DNA from: Bacillota bacterium
GTDB taxonomy: Bacteria > Bacillota > Clostridia > Lachnospirales > Lachnospiraceae
DNA length: 51,122 nt
Direction of reading: 5' to 3'
Assembly (NCBI GenBank): GCA_023439505.1
Contig: JAEXNR010000036.1
Coordinates: forward strand, 1 to 51,122
Below the pieces are notes generated by a model. It searched no databases and was not told where the DNA came from. It worked only from the letters and a program-made list of their open reading frames with translations. This document shows positions 8,251-16,858 of this stretch, piece after piece. The position numbers and the translations under genes are program-made. The stretch's first letter is position 1, and each line of letters begins with the position of its first letter.

Positions 8251-8296
8251 AAGCAAGGCACTCTACAAATTTGACGTAGGGTGCCTTGCTTTTTAT
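8251..8296 (+). terminator. Strong rho-independent terminator of the SDR operon
   Basis: AAGCAAGGCACTCTAC (8251-8266) pairs with GTAGGGTGCCTTGCTT (8276-8291) around a nine-base loop, followed by a T-run. It closes the operon 22 bp after the stop and may also work for the converging gene at 8320. Confidence 0.92.
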
Positions 8297-8319
8297 TGTG
8301 AGCAAATCGCGTATTTCAT

Positions 8320-9006
8320 TCATCTCTTTCCATATAACATAGATACTGCACCATTTACTCCTCTTTCATTGGAGATCACATACATCATGTTATTCTCTGG
8401 TACTTCCCCAATCATCATGTCAGCAATTTCATCCGGCATACCATCTTTAATAAACATATCTCTGATAACATCATTCATTGATTTGATTGTTGGTGGAAAT
8501 AAGCGGATTGTATTTTCCACAGCTGCATTGTAGAGTTGCACCTCATTCATACCGAGTTTTTCTGCTAATCCATTGTTGACAATGGTACTTGAAATACCCT
8601 CTTTATCTTTATCAATTACCCAACGATAAATAATAGATAAGTCCTGGAACTGGCGATTTGGAACTGATTCAAGCATTGATTTGTTCTGCTCCGTATTGAT
8701 AAGAACCATAACAATATTGTCCTTTGCCTGATCAAAATCCACCATTTGACCAACGTTTGGTAACTCCTGAAAGGCTTTCAGCATTGTATCTGCCCCCGCC
8801 TGTAATACCGCTTGTAAATCGTCGCATTCTTTGTAATGCTCATACATGTTATTAATATAGATTGTCGGTGAAGTCTGATATCTCTCCTCACCTGTAGGCG
8901 CAAGATTCAGAGCATCCATTGTCTTGTTTACCTTAGTTACGGAATGTACATCAACTTGACAGTTTTTGTACTCTTCTGGCATGAATTCTGTAAATTTCTC
9001 TGCCAC
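8320..9006 (-). CDS. DUF5688-family protein, apparently shortened at the C-terminus
   Basis: A 228-residue soluble protein with features of DUF5688, common in Lachnospiraceae: FMPEEYKNCQVDVHSVTKVNKT near the start, SPTIYINNMYEHYKE, and NNMMYVISNERGVNGAVSMLY at the end. Family members recalled usually continue with another 60-100 residues (a FYILPSSIHE-type segment); here the frame stops after YGKR. The start is a GTG with a poor ribosome binding site, so the N-terminus may be cut too. Function is unknown; these proteins often sit in mobile or accessory DNA. An IS3 remnant lies just upstream. Confidence 0.65.
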   Translation of the reverse strand: MAEKFTEFMPEEYKNCQVDVHSVTKVNKTMDALNLAPTGEERYQTSPTIYINNMYEHYKECDDLQAVLQAGADTMLKAFQELPNVGQMVDFDQAKDNIVMVLINTEQNKSMLESVPNRQFQDLSIIYRWVIDKDKEGISSTIVNNGLAEKLGMNEVQLYNAAVENTIRLFPPTIKSMNDVIRDMFIKDGMPDEIADMMIGEVPENNMMYVISNERGVNGAVSMLYGKR

Positions 9007-9063
9007 TACTTCTTATTGATATTGTCAATATCTCTTTACACTTTTAACTCAAGGATGTTTGAA

Positions 9064-9533
9064 CTACGCAACACCATGTGATGAGATGTAGTACAGACGT
9101 CTCTTAACCATAGGAGGTAACCCACCGTTGGTAGAGCAGATTCTCCTGTTATTCCAATAGCTGATGAAATATCTCCAGATGAGGGTTTTCACAGTTTCAA
9201 CTTTCATTTTAGAGGTATCATAGCGATTATAGAGAAGTTCTCTTTCAGTCTTGCCCACATGCTTTCACATCGTGCATTATCATGGCATCTGCCACCTGCA
9301 CTATTCATACTTTGGATAATGCCATATTTACTTATTGCCTTTCGATAGAGCTCACTGGTGTACTGCGTGCCTCTGTCACTATGTAAGATACATCCTCGGA
9401 TTCCGGGATGTGATTTATAGGTATTTTCCAGCGTTTTTTCACAAAGAGTTGCTTTCATGTTTGTATCCATTGCTAATCCCAATACTGCAGAATCAAAGCA
9501 ATCAAAAACAGCCGATACATATAGTGGTATCAC
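9064..9533 (-). pseudogene. Remnant of an IS3-family transposase (OrfB, DDE domain)
   Basis: The frame from 9533 reads LYVSAVFDCFDSAVLGLAMD...ILHSDRGTQYTSELYRKAI...RCHDNARCESMWARLK, the C-terminal half of an IS3-type integrase-fold transposase with the second Asp (HSDRG) and the Glu (ESMW). After ESMWARLKE one base is missing near 9255-9260. The other frame continues ELLYNRYDTSKM...WRYFISYWNNRRICSTNGGLPP, the normal C-terminus, to a stop at 9064. OrfA, the first catalytic Asp and the left end are gone; similarity ends abruptly near 9533, next to the defence cassette. Confidence 0.85.
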
Positions 9534-9565
9534 TTACAATATATTGATAACCATAATAATAATTT

Positions 9566-10270
9566 TCAAATAATATTGAACTGTGTTTTATTATAGTATT
9601 GTGATTTTTTATGCTTATCTTTATAGTGGTATGTCAAATAGTCCCAATGTTTAAAATCAACATCTATATCTGGATAATAATTGATTAAAATATGTTTAAT
9701 AAATTTATTAAAACATACTGGTTCATTAGTATTTATCCTGCAATCAGGATGCTGAATATGCATGTGTGCTCGTGGATGTAAATCTTTATCATTATTAACA
9801 TCAAAATCAATTCTAACTGGACTACGCATCTGTAACCTTAATGCTGTATCCTTTTCATTTAAATAGTTTTCTATTGTTTCTATAAGTCCCATACCATTCT
9901 CAACATCTTGCTCAACAATAATTGGGCATGGCCACCATAGTAGATTTTGACTAATAAGCTCACTACCTTCAAAACAGAATGAACAACGGATGATAGAATT
10001 GTCAGTTAATAATGCATGATATGCTTTTGTTCTTAATATGTGTAAGTATTGTTCAATTCTTAAAAAAGCTTTTCCACTAACACTTCTCCCACCCTCGGTA
10101 TCAATCCATGTTATCTGCTGAATATTATTCTTTTTATCTTCGTTTATCTCTGGTAAGTAATAATAGCTTATAATATTTTTCTTATCTAATAATTCTAATG
10201 TATTAGCAATTTGATTATACGTATTCTCTACATTTTTATTCAATTTCATCGTCTGTATCATCGTCTTCAT
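9566..10270 (-). CDS. DUF2290 protein, partner of the helicase
   Basis: A 234-residue protein with the DUF2290 pattern: an N-terminal helical part, then RSPVRIDFDVNNDKDLHPRAHMHIQHPDCRI (around residues 150-180) and a C-terminal NYYPDIDVDFKHWDYLTYHY. The gene overlaps the helicase gene by 35 bp, which implies coupled translation and a shared task. Helicase-DUF2290 pairs are catalogued as an anti-phage system (DefenseFinder label Rst_HelicaseDUF2290, from memory). The molecular role of DUF2290 is not known. The conserved D/H residues could be a metal site, which is inference. It is the last gene of the five-gene cassette. Confidence 0.82.
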   Translation of the reverse strand: MKTMIQTMKLNKNVENTYNQIANTLELLDKKNIISYYYLPEINEDKKNNIQQITWIDTEGGRSVSGKAFLRIEQYLHILRTKAYHALLTDNSIIRCSFCFEGSELISQNLLWWPCPIIVEQDVENGMGLIETIENYLNEKDTALRLQMRSPVRIDFDVNNDKDLHPRAHMHIQHPDCRINTNEPVCFNKFIKHILINYYPDIDVDFKHWDYLTYHYKDKHKKSQYYNKTQFNII

Positions 10271-12392
10271 ATGCGTCTCTCATTTTTTTCCCTGTATAAG
10301 TATTGAGTAGTGAACTTAATTCTGGTACAACGTTAGAATCAATTAGCCCACTTTCCATCATTTTAGCTAGTTCTTTTGCCATTTTTGACGCTTTCTCAAT
10401 TTCCTTTAATTCCTTTTCTGACCTATCCCTATGAATAAGGTTAAGATGTTCTAATTCTTTTTCAGTCGGTATTTTAAATTCTAAAGAATATGCATTTTCA
10501 ATGCATTTATTTATTTCTTCTTGTATAATATCCATACCTACTGATGTGCCACATATTCTAATCCATGCTCTTGAACGTGTGATAGCTGTAAATAGTATAT
10601 TTCTTATTTTTCTCAATTCAACATTTTGAGCACAATAATCAGAATTAACTATATATACCATCGGTGCTTCATTCCCCTTTGCTCTATATATATGAGAACA
10701 TGTAATACTGTCTTGAACTTTAAATGTATCTCGACTACTTTCAACACCAGCTAAAAATGAGCCAATACCTTTTCTTAATAGATATTTTCTAAAATCTGCA
10801 TAATCTGATCTTGAATAATACGTATCAGGAAATATAACAAGAATATCATCTGGGTCTAATTCTTCTTCTTTAATGTTAAATTCTATTTGTTCTGCTATCC
10901 ATCTATATTGAGCTTCCTTTGTCTCAAATTTATTAACTAAAATAGCATCTTGCGGTTTAATAAGTTCTTTAAAATATTGAGGAGCTGCATTGTCCTTTCT
11001 CATGAGTTTTACTGTTTTTCCATAGTCTAAAGTTCCACTAACAACCTTATATCCAATATCATCCCATAGCTCCAAATCATTAAATAACTGAACCAAACCT
11101 TCTTTTCTATAAACACCAAAACCTAATGAATGTGCTAAAGTTAACGCCCATGGTGTATTTCTATAACATATTGGTAGAACTATATCTTGACGAGCTTCAT
11201 TTTCTAAATTTTTTAAAGTTACCAAAGGATTTCCTTTAGTATCCATGCCAAACATTTCTTCAACCGCTGGCATACTATTACTACCCAAGTTTTGTAATTC
11301 ATCATATGCAAATACTATTCTTTTAGGTTCTTTCGCAATATTATAACACATTTTAAAGAAAGTACTTGGCATATCCTGCGCTTCATCAATTAAAATAGCA
11401 TCAAAAATAGGATATTCTTTCTCTCCCATTTCATTAACTACATCTCTACAAATACCATCAAAAGCACCATTAGCACCATATTTTGCTTTAGCTGTCTGAT
11501 AGCTTACTGGTACAATATTAACTTGTTTACATGCTATAGAATAAACACCTTCTTCTACGTTGGTTCCCCATGCATGCAATATGTGTAATTTGTTCCAATC
11601 TGGTTCATCTTTTAAAAATTCCTGTGAAAAATTAATAATCATATCTTTAAATTGCTGTGAAAGTGCCCTTGAATAAAAAGTCACTGCTATATTCCAATCT
11701 GGATACTGTGAATGAAGATATGCTGCTTTCAGAGCTAATACTACTGTTTTCCCCGAACCAGCTAGTCCTCTTACTCTTTGTGGGTTGTCAGGAATTTCAT
11801 AAGCAGCCTTTTTTTGCCATTCATCTAAATTTGCTGTCTGCTTTTCAATTTCTTTCATTACGCTACCTTTTGAAGTACTTTTCTGCACATTAAGTCTTTT
11901 CTTTCTAGGCTTCATAGTAGAAATTTTTTGAAGAGCTTCAATCAATGCTTCATAGTAGTTTTTATCAAAATCAGGAATATCTTTCAAAGTATCGTTTAAA
12001 TTGTCACTATTACAAAAGTGATACATTTCATCAGAACTAGGCATACTAATCTCTGGAAAATATGTTATAACAACAGGCTCAAAAGCCAATTTTCTTCCTA
12101 ATCTTAAAGTAGCATAATTCATCAATGTATTACTTATTTGATAAAATAATATATCTTGTTCTTCTTTATAATCTATCCCTGCCTTTCTATAAATAAAAGC
12201 TATCATACCTTTTTCCTTTGAAATTAACAAAGCATCAATAGTAATTTTACTTTCGGCAGTCGCAGCTAATGGATACCCAAGAAATAGAGTCCCCTCAATT
12301 TCTTTCTCATTATTTATTTTCTTAAGTGCATCAATTAAATCCATTGTGGCTGTTTCATTTTTTATTGCTCCTCGAACTATATCTAGTGGCAT
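10236..12392 (-). CDS. NERD-like/UvrD-type superfamily 1 helicase
   Basis: A 718-residue protein. Residues about 30-70 (GTLFLGYPLAA...KITIDALLISKEKGMIAF) resemble a degenerate NERD nuclease-related domain. The helicase core has Walker A GLAGSGKT (209-216), Walker B DAILIDEAQD (331-340), motif III YDELQNL (about 364-370), CYRN (409-412), motif V HIYRAKGNEAPMVYIV (about 567-582) and motif VI FTAITRSR (601-608). The C-terminus is acidic. A strong AGGAGG precedes the ATG. It probably unwinds or translocates on nucleic acid of invaders together with the overlapping DUF2290 gene and the upstream nuclease genes. No inactivating change was seen in the core motifs. Confidence 0.88.
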   Translation of the reverse strand: MPLDIVRGAIKNETATMDLIDALKKINNEKEIEGTLFLGYPLAATAESKITIDALLISKEKGMIAFIYRKAGIDYKEEQDILFYQISNTLMNYATLRLGRKLAFEPVVITYFPEISMPSSDEMYHFCNSDNLNDTLKDIPDFDKNYYEALIEALQKISTMKPRKKRLNVQKSTSKGSVMKEIEKQTANLDEWQKKAAYEIPDNPQRVRGLAGSGKTVVLALKAAYLHSQYPDWNIAVTFYSRALSQQFKDMIINFSQEFLKDEPDWNKLHILHAWGTNVEEGVYSIACKQVNIVPVSYQTAKAKYGANGAFDGICRDVVNEMGEKEYPIFDAILIDEAQDMPSTFFKMCYNIAKEPKRIVFAYDELQNLGSNSMPAVEEMFGMDTKGNPLVTLKNLENEARQDIVLPICYRNTPWALTLAHSLGFGVYRKEGLVQLFNDLELWDDIGYKVVSGTLDYGKTVKLMRKDNAAPQYFKELIKPQDAILVNKFETKEAQYRWIAEQIEFNIKEEELDPDDILVIFPDTYYSRSDYADFRKYLLRKGIGSFLAGVESSRDTFKVQDSITCSHIYRAKGNEAPMVYIVNSDYCAQNVELRKIRNILFTAITRSRAWIRICGTSVGMDIIQEEINKCIENAYSLEFKIPTEKELEHLNLIHRDRSEKELKEIEKASKMAKELAKMMESGLIDSNVVPELSSLLNTYTGKKMRDAYEDDDTDDEIE

Positions 12393-12500
12393 AACTTTCC
12401 TCCTATATCCTACAACATTTATTTAATACTCATTTTATCTATCTTATAACTCAATTCTAGGTCTTTATTATACAATAAAATTCATTTTTCTTTCTAATAT

Positions 12501-13436
12501 TTAATCTAACATCTTACTAATATCTTGTCCATCAAGAAATATTACGCTCTTATTCTTTTCAAATTTTTTATATATAATTTCCTTAGCATTATTGGTGTAC
12601 ATTCCAGAACATATTACTACTACCTGCTCTATATATACATTCATTTTAGCTACTATATCAAGATAAGGCATTAAAAATGCTAATTCAATTTGTTCGATAA
12701 TTGTTTTAAGTTTTCCATCAGCTTTTCCAGAAATGTTTCCAGCCTTAACTTGTGCAGCTCCATATCGCAATATGCCAAAATTATCAATATATTGATATAC
12801 AATATCCTTACCATATTCAGAAATTCCATGCTCGTATCTAACATTGAGAAGTCCTTTATTTTTAAGCGCCGGTATCACACACTGTATGGTAAAATTTTCT
12901 TCGTCAAATTGCGAAAAGTCTCTAGCCTGTGAAATATTACCAAAAATAGTTTTTATCTCTTCTTGCATATACTTAATAGCGTATTCAATATCCATATTAG
13001 CATCAACATAAAATGAAAATCTAATAAACTTATAATTTTTTTTATCTTCAAATTCTTGTATACAATATCCCTTATTATAGACACTTTTATATACTTCATT
13101 AAATAATACTTTTTCATTTATATTTATTTTTTCTGTATAATCATCAGGTTCTACCTCATAAGGTACAATACAATATAAATATTCACCGTTCAATAGTAAT
13201 TCACAAAAAAAATCACCTTGATTAATAAACGATTTATTAAAGCTTACAGCAGGGATTATTGGTCTGTTAGGTGGCAATTCTTTGCACTTAAATTCCCTTA
13301 ATGCATTAATATGTACACAAATTTCTCCATCACCTTCATCATAATATTCCTTTCCATTAATACAAATGCCAATTATACTATCCGTTTGCGTATTTGGAGA
13401 GATATAATTATTTTCACTATCAATCCACTGTATCAT
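12501..13436 (-). CDS. Mrr-like PD-(D/E)xK nuclease with an unknown N-terminal domain
   Basis: About 311 residues. The last 130 residues look like a restriction endonuclease-type fold: FTIQCVIPALKNKGLLNVRYEHG, then SEYGKDIVYQ (catalytic Asp) and YGAAQVKAG (Gln-x-Lys), followed by a long helix, as in Mrr/REase_Mrr proteins. The first 190 residues match nothing I recognise. A Met 13 codons upstream (13475) lacks a ribosome binding site, whereas GGAG lies seven bases before the ATG at 13436, so the latter is preferred. It sits between the GHKL-nuclease and helicase genes on the same strand and is probably a second nuclease effector of the same system. Confidence 0.72.
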   Translation of the reverse strand: MIQWIDSENNYISPNTQTDSIIGICINGKEYYDEGDGEICVHINALREFKCKELPPNRPIIPAVSFNKSFINQGDFFCELLLNGEYLYCIVPYEVEPDDYTEKININEKVLFNEVYKSVYNKGYCIQEFEDKKNYKFIRFSFYVDANMDIEYAIKYMQEEIKTIFGNISQARDFSQFDEENFTIQCVIPALKNKGLLNVRYEHGISEYGKDIVYQYIDNFGILRYGAAQVKAGNISGKADGKLKTIIEQIELAFLMPYLDIVAKMNVYIEQVVVICSGMYTNNAKEIIYKKFEKNKSVIFLDGQDISKMLD

Positions 13437-13546
13437 CCTAAATCTCCAATCATTATTTCTTATTTTATCAAGCATCTTCTGATTTTAAATAAGACCTTTT
13501 TCGATAGTATCCTGTTCTCAATTATTATCTAGATACAGATTTTAAG

Positions 13547-15571
13547 TTACTTTTCAGCAACAACAGCTACTGCTATTTCTGTAAGTGCCTCCGCTCTCAT
13601 ACGTCCTTCACTCTGCTTTACTTCATCCAACAATTCAATTGCTATCTTTTCCCTATCATAGTTTAACCTCTTTAACATAGGCGCATGTCTCAATTCAAAA
13701 CTTTTAAATATATCATCCCATGTGAGTGCATAAACTTCATATGAATCCACCTGACTTACAAGTCCCACTTTTCCCATGTGCTCAAATGTTTTATACCGAC
13801 TTTTTACATCGTCATCAACTTCTTTACATACGGCTATAAATTTCCACCTGCGTAATTCGCTATTAAACTGCGGTTGTTTTCTTACAAAGTCCATATAATC
13901 CTCTATTTGCCTCAAAACCTTTTTTGTCAAAGGAATTTTTGGAGCTTTTAACTCTACAATTATATTTTCATCTAACGATGTTTGAAATGCAGTTTCTATT
14001 GTCCTCGTATTGCACATAAAAATATCCATTCGTCTGTCCGACTCTTCATCTGGATTTAACATTATATCAATATTATTCTCACCATATAAAATGTTTATAT
14101 ATTGCTCTAATGCTTTTTGCATTCGTTGATCGGCACTTGCTAAATGATACTGCTCACCAAAGAGCCAAAAATGTTTTTCAATAATCTTTTGAACATGGTT
14201 TCGTTCATTAGCAAACTGGGTCAAATCATAAACAATAGTCTTTAGTAGCTCTATTACCTTATATCTGTCTTCAATAAACTTTATAGTTTCAACAATATTT
14301 TCCAATGATGTTTTTTTCAAAATCTCCGAAAAATCTTTTCTTTGTTCCGCTGACAATTCAACAATCTGTTCAATAATTACTAGTACATTTTCTCTTTCTT
14401 CAGAAGATAGTAGTAAATTCAAAAACCCTAAAAAAGATTTTTCCTGTATAGGCTTCAACTTGTAGAAAATGCGTGGTTCTAACTGATAAATTTCTTTAGT
14501 TACCTTAACCAAATCTCTTTTTCTCATTTGCCCATATATGTCTTGTGTAAATTCTGGAAAGGTCTTCTTTAACTCAATCATATCAAGAATTGCTTTGTCT
14601 GCTTTGTCAGAAAGATATGTACCAATTTGCTTTTCGATAAGTTTTTGAATTGCATTATGCAGTTTTTTTAGTATTTTTTTGTCATCTGCACCCTCAAAAA
14701 GGCTTATTTGGCTGCTTTCTAATGTCGATAATACATTATCATTTCCATTAAAAAAATCCGACTTAACAAAAACACTATGATTGAATTCAATAGTATTTCT
14801 GTTAAAAGTAGTAGTTTCTCGACCTTTTAAAGCATCTGTATCATCAAAATAATAGCAGCAATATTTTTCTTTTATTGATTCCTGCCATACAATTAAATTT
14901 ATCTCAAAACTATAATCTTCTATTGTATAGTACGATTTTACACTCAATTCGGTATTAATATATTTTTTGTAGTCTACTTTATTATCATTTACGTATATAT
15001 CAATATTTTTGTTCTTTAATAAATATAAATACCAAGCAAATTCTTTCAATAATGCTGGTTCTAATACTTCAAAGCTCATATTCTCAATATTCAAATTACT
15101 AATTCTATCAAATTTAACAGAAGTCCCTGTATGAGAAGCATCTACTGGTTTAGGCTCTGTACACTCTATAACCTCTTTTTTTTCATCGCTTAAACTAATC
15201 TTGTATCCTATAAAGCCTTCTTTGTCTTTATATATAGTATTCCATTCAGCATTATTCGCAAATGCAGTAAATGAAAATCTTCCCTTACCTTTATTTGCTT
15301 TAGATTTCATTTTTAGTGATAATAAATTCTTCTTAGAAGCCAAAAAAGCACCAAATGTCTCACTAAGCTCATTATAGTTTATACCATCACCATTATCCCT
15401 TATAACAAGTTCATTTATCCCATAAGCAACATTATGCCCATATTCAATATTTATGTTAGTTGCATGGGCTTCCAGTCCATTCCACACATATTCACATATT
15501 GCTTCTTTATAGTCATTCGTTATCCCAGATGAATCAATGCTCTGATTTTTTACACTCAACGGTATAATCAT
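13547..15571 (-). CDS. GHKL/Hsp90-type ATPase fused to a Shedu-like DUF4263 nuclease
   Basis: About 674 residues from the preferred ATG at 15571 (AAGGGGGG eight or nine bases upstream; a Met ten codons earlier is possible). The N-terminus is a GHKL ATPase: N-box EYVWNGLEAHA (E27, N31), G1 box IRDNGDGI (D59-G61-G63) and G2 box KGKGRFSF (94-101). A long middle region is mostly helical. The C-terminus has IIEKHFWLFGEQYHL (463-477), then DIFMC (D516) and IIVELKAP (E540, K542) and a QIEDYMDF helix. This is the layout of the DUF4263 (SduA) PD-(D/E)xK nuclease of Shedu defence proteins. I infer an ATP-driven clamp that controls a nuclease. It lies 33 bp behind the HEPN gene. Confidence 0.75.
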   Translation of the reverse strand: MIIPLSVKNQSIDSSGITNDYKEAICEYVWNGLEAHATNINIEYGHNVAYGINELVIRDNGDGINYNELSETFGAFLASKKNLLSLKMKSKANKGKGRFSFTAFANNAEWNTIYKDKEGFIGYKISLSDEKKEVIECTEPKPVDASHTGTSVKFDRISNLNIENMSFEVLEPALLKEFAWYLYLLKNKNIDIYVNDNKVDYKKYINTELSVKSYYTIEDYSFEINLIVWQESIKEKYCCYYFDDTDALKGRETTTFNRNTIEFNHSVFVKSDFFNGNDNVLSTLESSQISLFEGADDKKILKKLHNAIQKLIEKQIGTYLSDKADKAILDMIELKKTFPEFTQDIYGQMRKRDLVKVTKEIYQLEPRIFYKLKPIQEKSFLGFLNLLLSSEERENVLVIIEQIVELSAEQRKDFSEILKKTSLENIVETIKFIEDRYKVIELLKTIVYDLTQFANERNHVQKIIEKHFWLFGEQYHLASADQRMQKALEQYINILYGENNIDIMLNPDEESDRRMDIFMCNTRTIETAFQTSLDENIIVELKAPKIPLTKKVLRQIEDYMDFVRKQPQFNSELRRWKFIAVCKEVDDDVKSRYKTFEHMGKVGLVSQVDSYEVYALTWDDIFKSFELRHAPMLKRLNYDREKIAIELLDEVKQSEGRMRAEALTEIAVAVVAEK

Positions 15572-15604
15572 ATCTTTATCCCCCCTTATTATTATCAACA
15601 ATTT

Positions 15605-16678
15605 TTATAATTCGTCATCATCAATATCTTTATTAAGCTCTTCTAGCAATCTAATATAATTACCATAGATTGTCCCGTAATCTATTTCAGTTACTTTTTT
15701 TCTCTTACCAACTTTGCATCCCATTTCACCACAATGCGGACATATAATTACTTTTGCAAACTTATCCTTTTCACCTAATAAAAAATCTGGAATGCAATAC
15801 TCCGCCTTACAAATACTGCAAGTAACAATTTTTATAAAATACTCTTTGCCTGCATTCTCAATTCTGTTTGGATACTCATTAAATTTTATAATGTGATAGA
15901 TAACATCAAAGCAATTTCTAATGCTATTTAGGCATATTACTATTTCTTTATCTATTTTATTAAAATCTATCCATCCCTTACCATTAACAGACATGCTATA
16001 TCCATTCATAAATATTTCATCAAAATTAACAGTAACACGCGCTCCTGCTGGCCTCTGATGTATAATCTGATTTCTAGTGTTCTTTAGAGTTTCAACATTG
16101 TTTCCTGTTATAGTATCAATAAGCTCTTCTATTTTGTTTGTTGGTTCATATATCGCACTAATTGCTCTAATTGTATTCCATTTATTTATACGTACTAATT
16201 CATTTCGTAATACTCTACGTTTTTTCTTTTGTTCTTCTTCGGGTAATGGCACATATTCTACTTTTGTTACATCACCTTTTTTTATAAACTCTATATCATA
16301 TCCGACTCTCTCAATCATCTTCTTAATTGATGTATCATCAAACAAACCAAGCTGGAAATACATATTTAAGAATTGATAAAAATATTCCCAAAAAGCTATT
16401 AATCTAAAAACTAAATTTTCAAAGCTATATGCATAACTTCTTAATTCTTTATTATATTCTCTCATAGCTTTATAAATAGCAAAAGCTGATAACAACTCTC
16501 CATTATAATATTTTTCTGCCTCAAGCAATAAAGGATAACCAACAAAATCCATAACACCAAAACACAATTTATCATCTAGTGTAGGCACGCTGAACTCTTT
16601 TCTAATATTGTATATTCTATTTATCATTTTTTTGTCTATATTCAAAAAATCTTCTAAGTCAAATTTATCCTTATCCAT
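15605..16678 (-). CDS. HEPN-like protein with a C-terminal zinc ribbon
   Basis: A 357-residue, mostly helical protein. LKNTRNQIIHQRP (R202 to H207) fits the RX4H active-site motif of HEPN ribonucleases, with the usual polar Asn after the Arg. The helices before it (residues 55-110, ELLSAFAIYKAMREYN...LIAFWEYFYQFLNMYF) could be the first half of the four-helix HEPN bundle. Near the C-terminus, Cys287/Cys290 and Cys313/Cys316 (CSIC...CPHC) form a zinc ribbon, which may bind nucleic acid or a partner. It is the first gene of the cassette, behind the only good promoter. It would be the RNA-cutting effector if HEPN is right; homology to a named family was not established. Confidence 0.62.
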   Translation of the reverse strand: MDKDKFDLEDFLNIDKKMINRIYNIRKEFSVPTLDDKLCFGVMDFVGYPLLLEAEKYYNGELLSAFAIYKAMREYNKELRSYAYSFENLVFRLIAFWEYFYQFLNMYFQLGLFDDTSIKKMIERVGYDIEFIKKGDVTKVEYVPLPEEEQKKKRRVLRNELVRINKWNTIRAISAIYEPTNKIEELIDTITGNNVETLKNTRNQIIHQRPAGARVTVNFDEIFMNGYSMSVNGKGWIDFNKIDKEIVICLNSIRNCFDVIYHIIKFNEYPNRIENAGKEYFIKIVTCSICKAEYCIPDFLLGEKDKFAKVIICPHCGEMGCKVGKRKKVTEIDYGTIYGNYIRLLEELNKDIDDDEL

Positions 16679-16742
16679 AGTACTATATACTCCCTTTTGT
16701 ATATAACTTGAAATAATTAGACCTTCTTATTTACACACATAT

Positions 16743-16771
16743 ATAATACCATGTATTTCCATGTCATTCAA
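16743..16771 (-). promoter_or_regulatory. Promoter of the defence cassette
   Basis: On the minus strand TTGAAT (complement of 16766-16771) is followed after 17 bp by TATTAT (complement of 16743-16748). It lies about 65 bp before the HEPN start. Gaps between the five downstream genes are at most about 110 bp, so one transcript could cover 9566-16678. A CATG-N6-CATG inverted repeat lies in the spacer. Confidence 0.55.
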
Positions 16772-16821
16772 CTTTTATATCTCAATTCAAACAGCTAATA
16801 AAACCCCATAAAATTAATATA

Positions 16822-16849
16822 GAGCCCTGAAATGTTACTTTCAAGGCTC
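16822..16849 (-). terminator. Hairpin after the RNA methyltransferase gene
   Basis: GAGCCCTGAAA (16822-16832) pairs with TTTCAAGGCTC (16839-16849) with one wobble, ten bases past the stop codon at 16859. The following minus-strand stretch is only moderately T-rich, so it is a probable terminator. Confidence 0.6.
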
Positions 16850-16858
16850 CTCATAATT

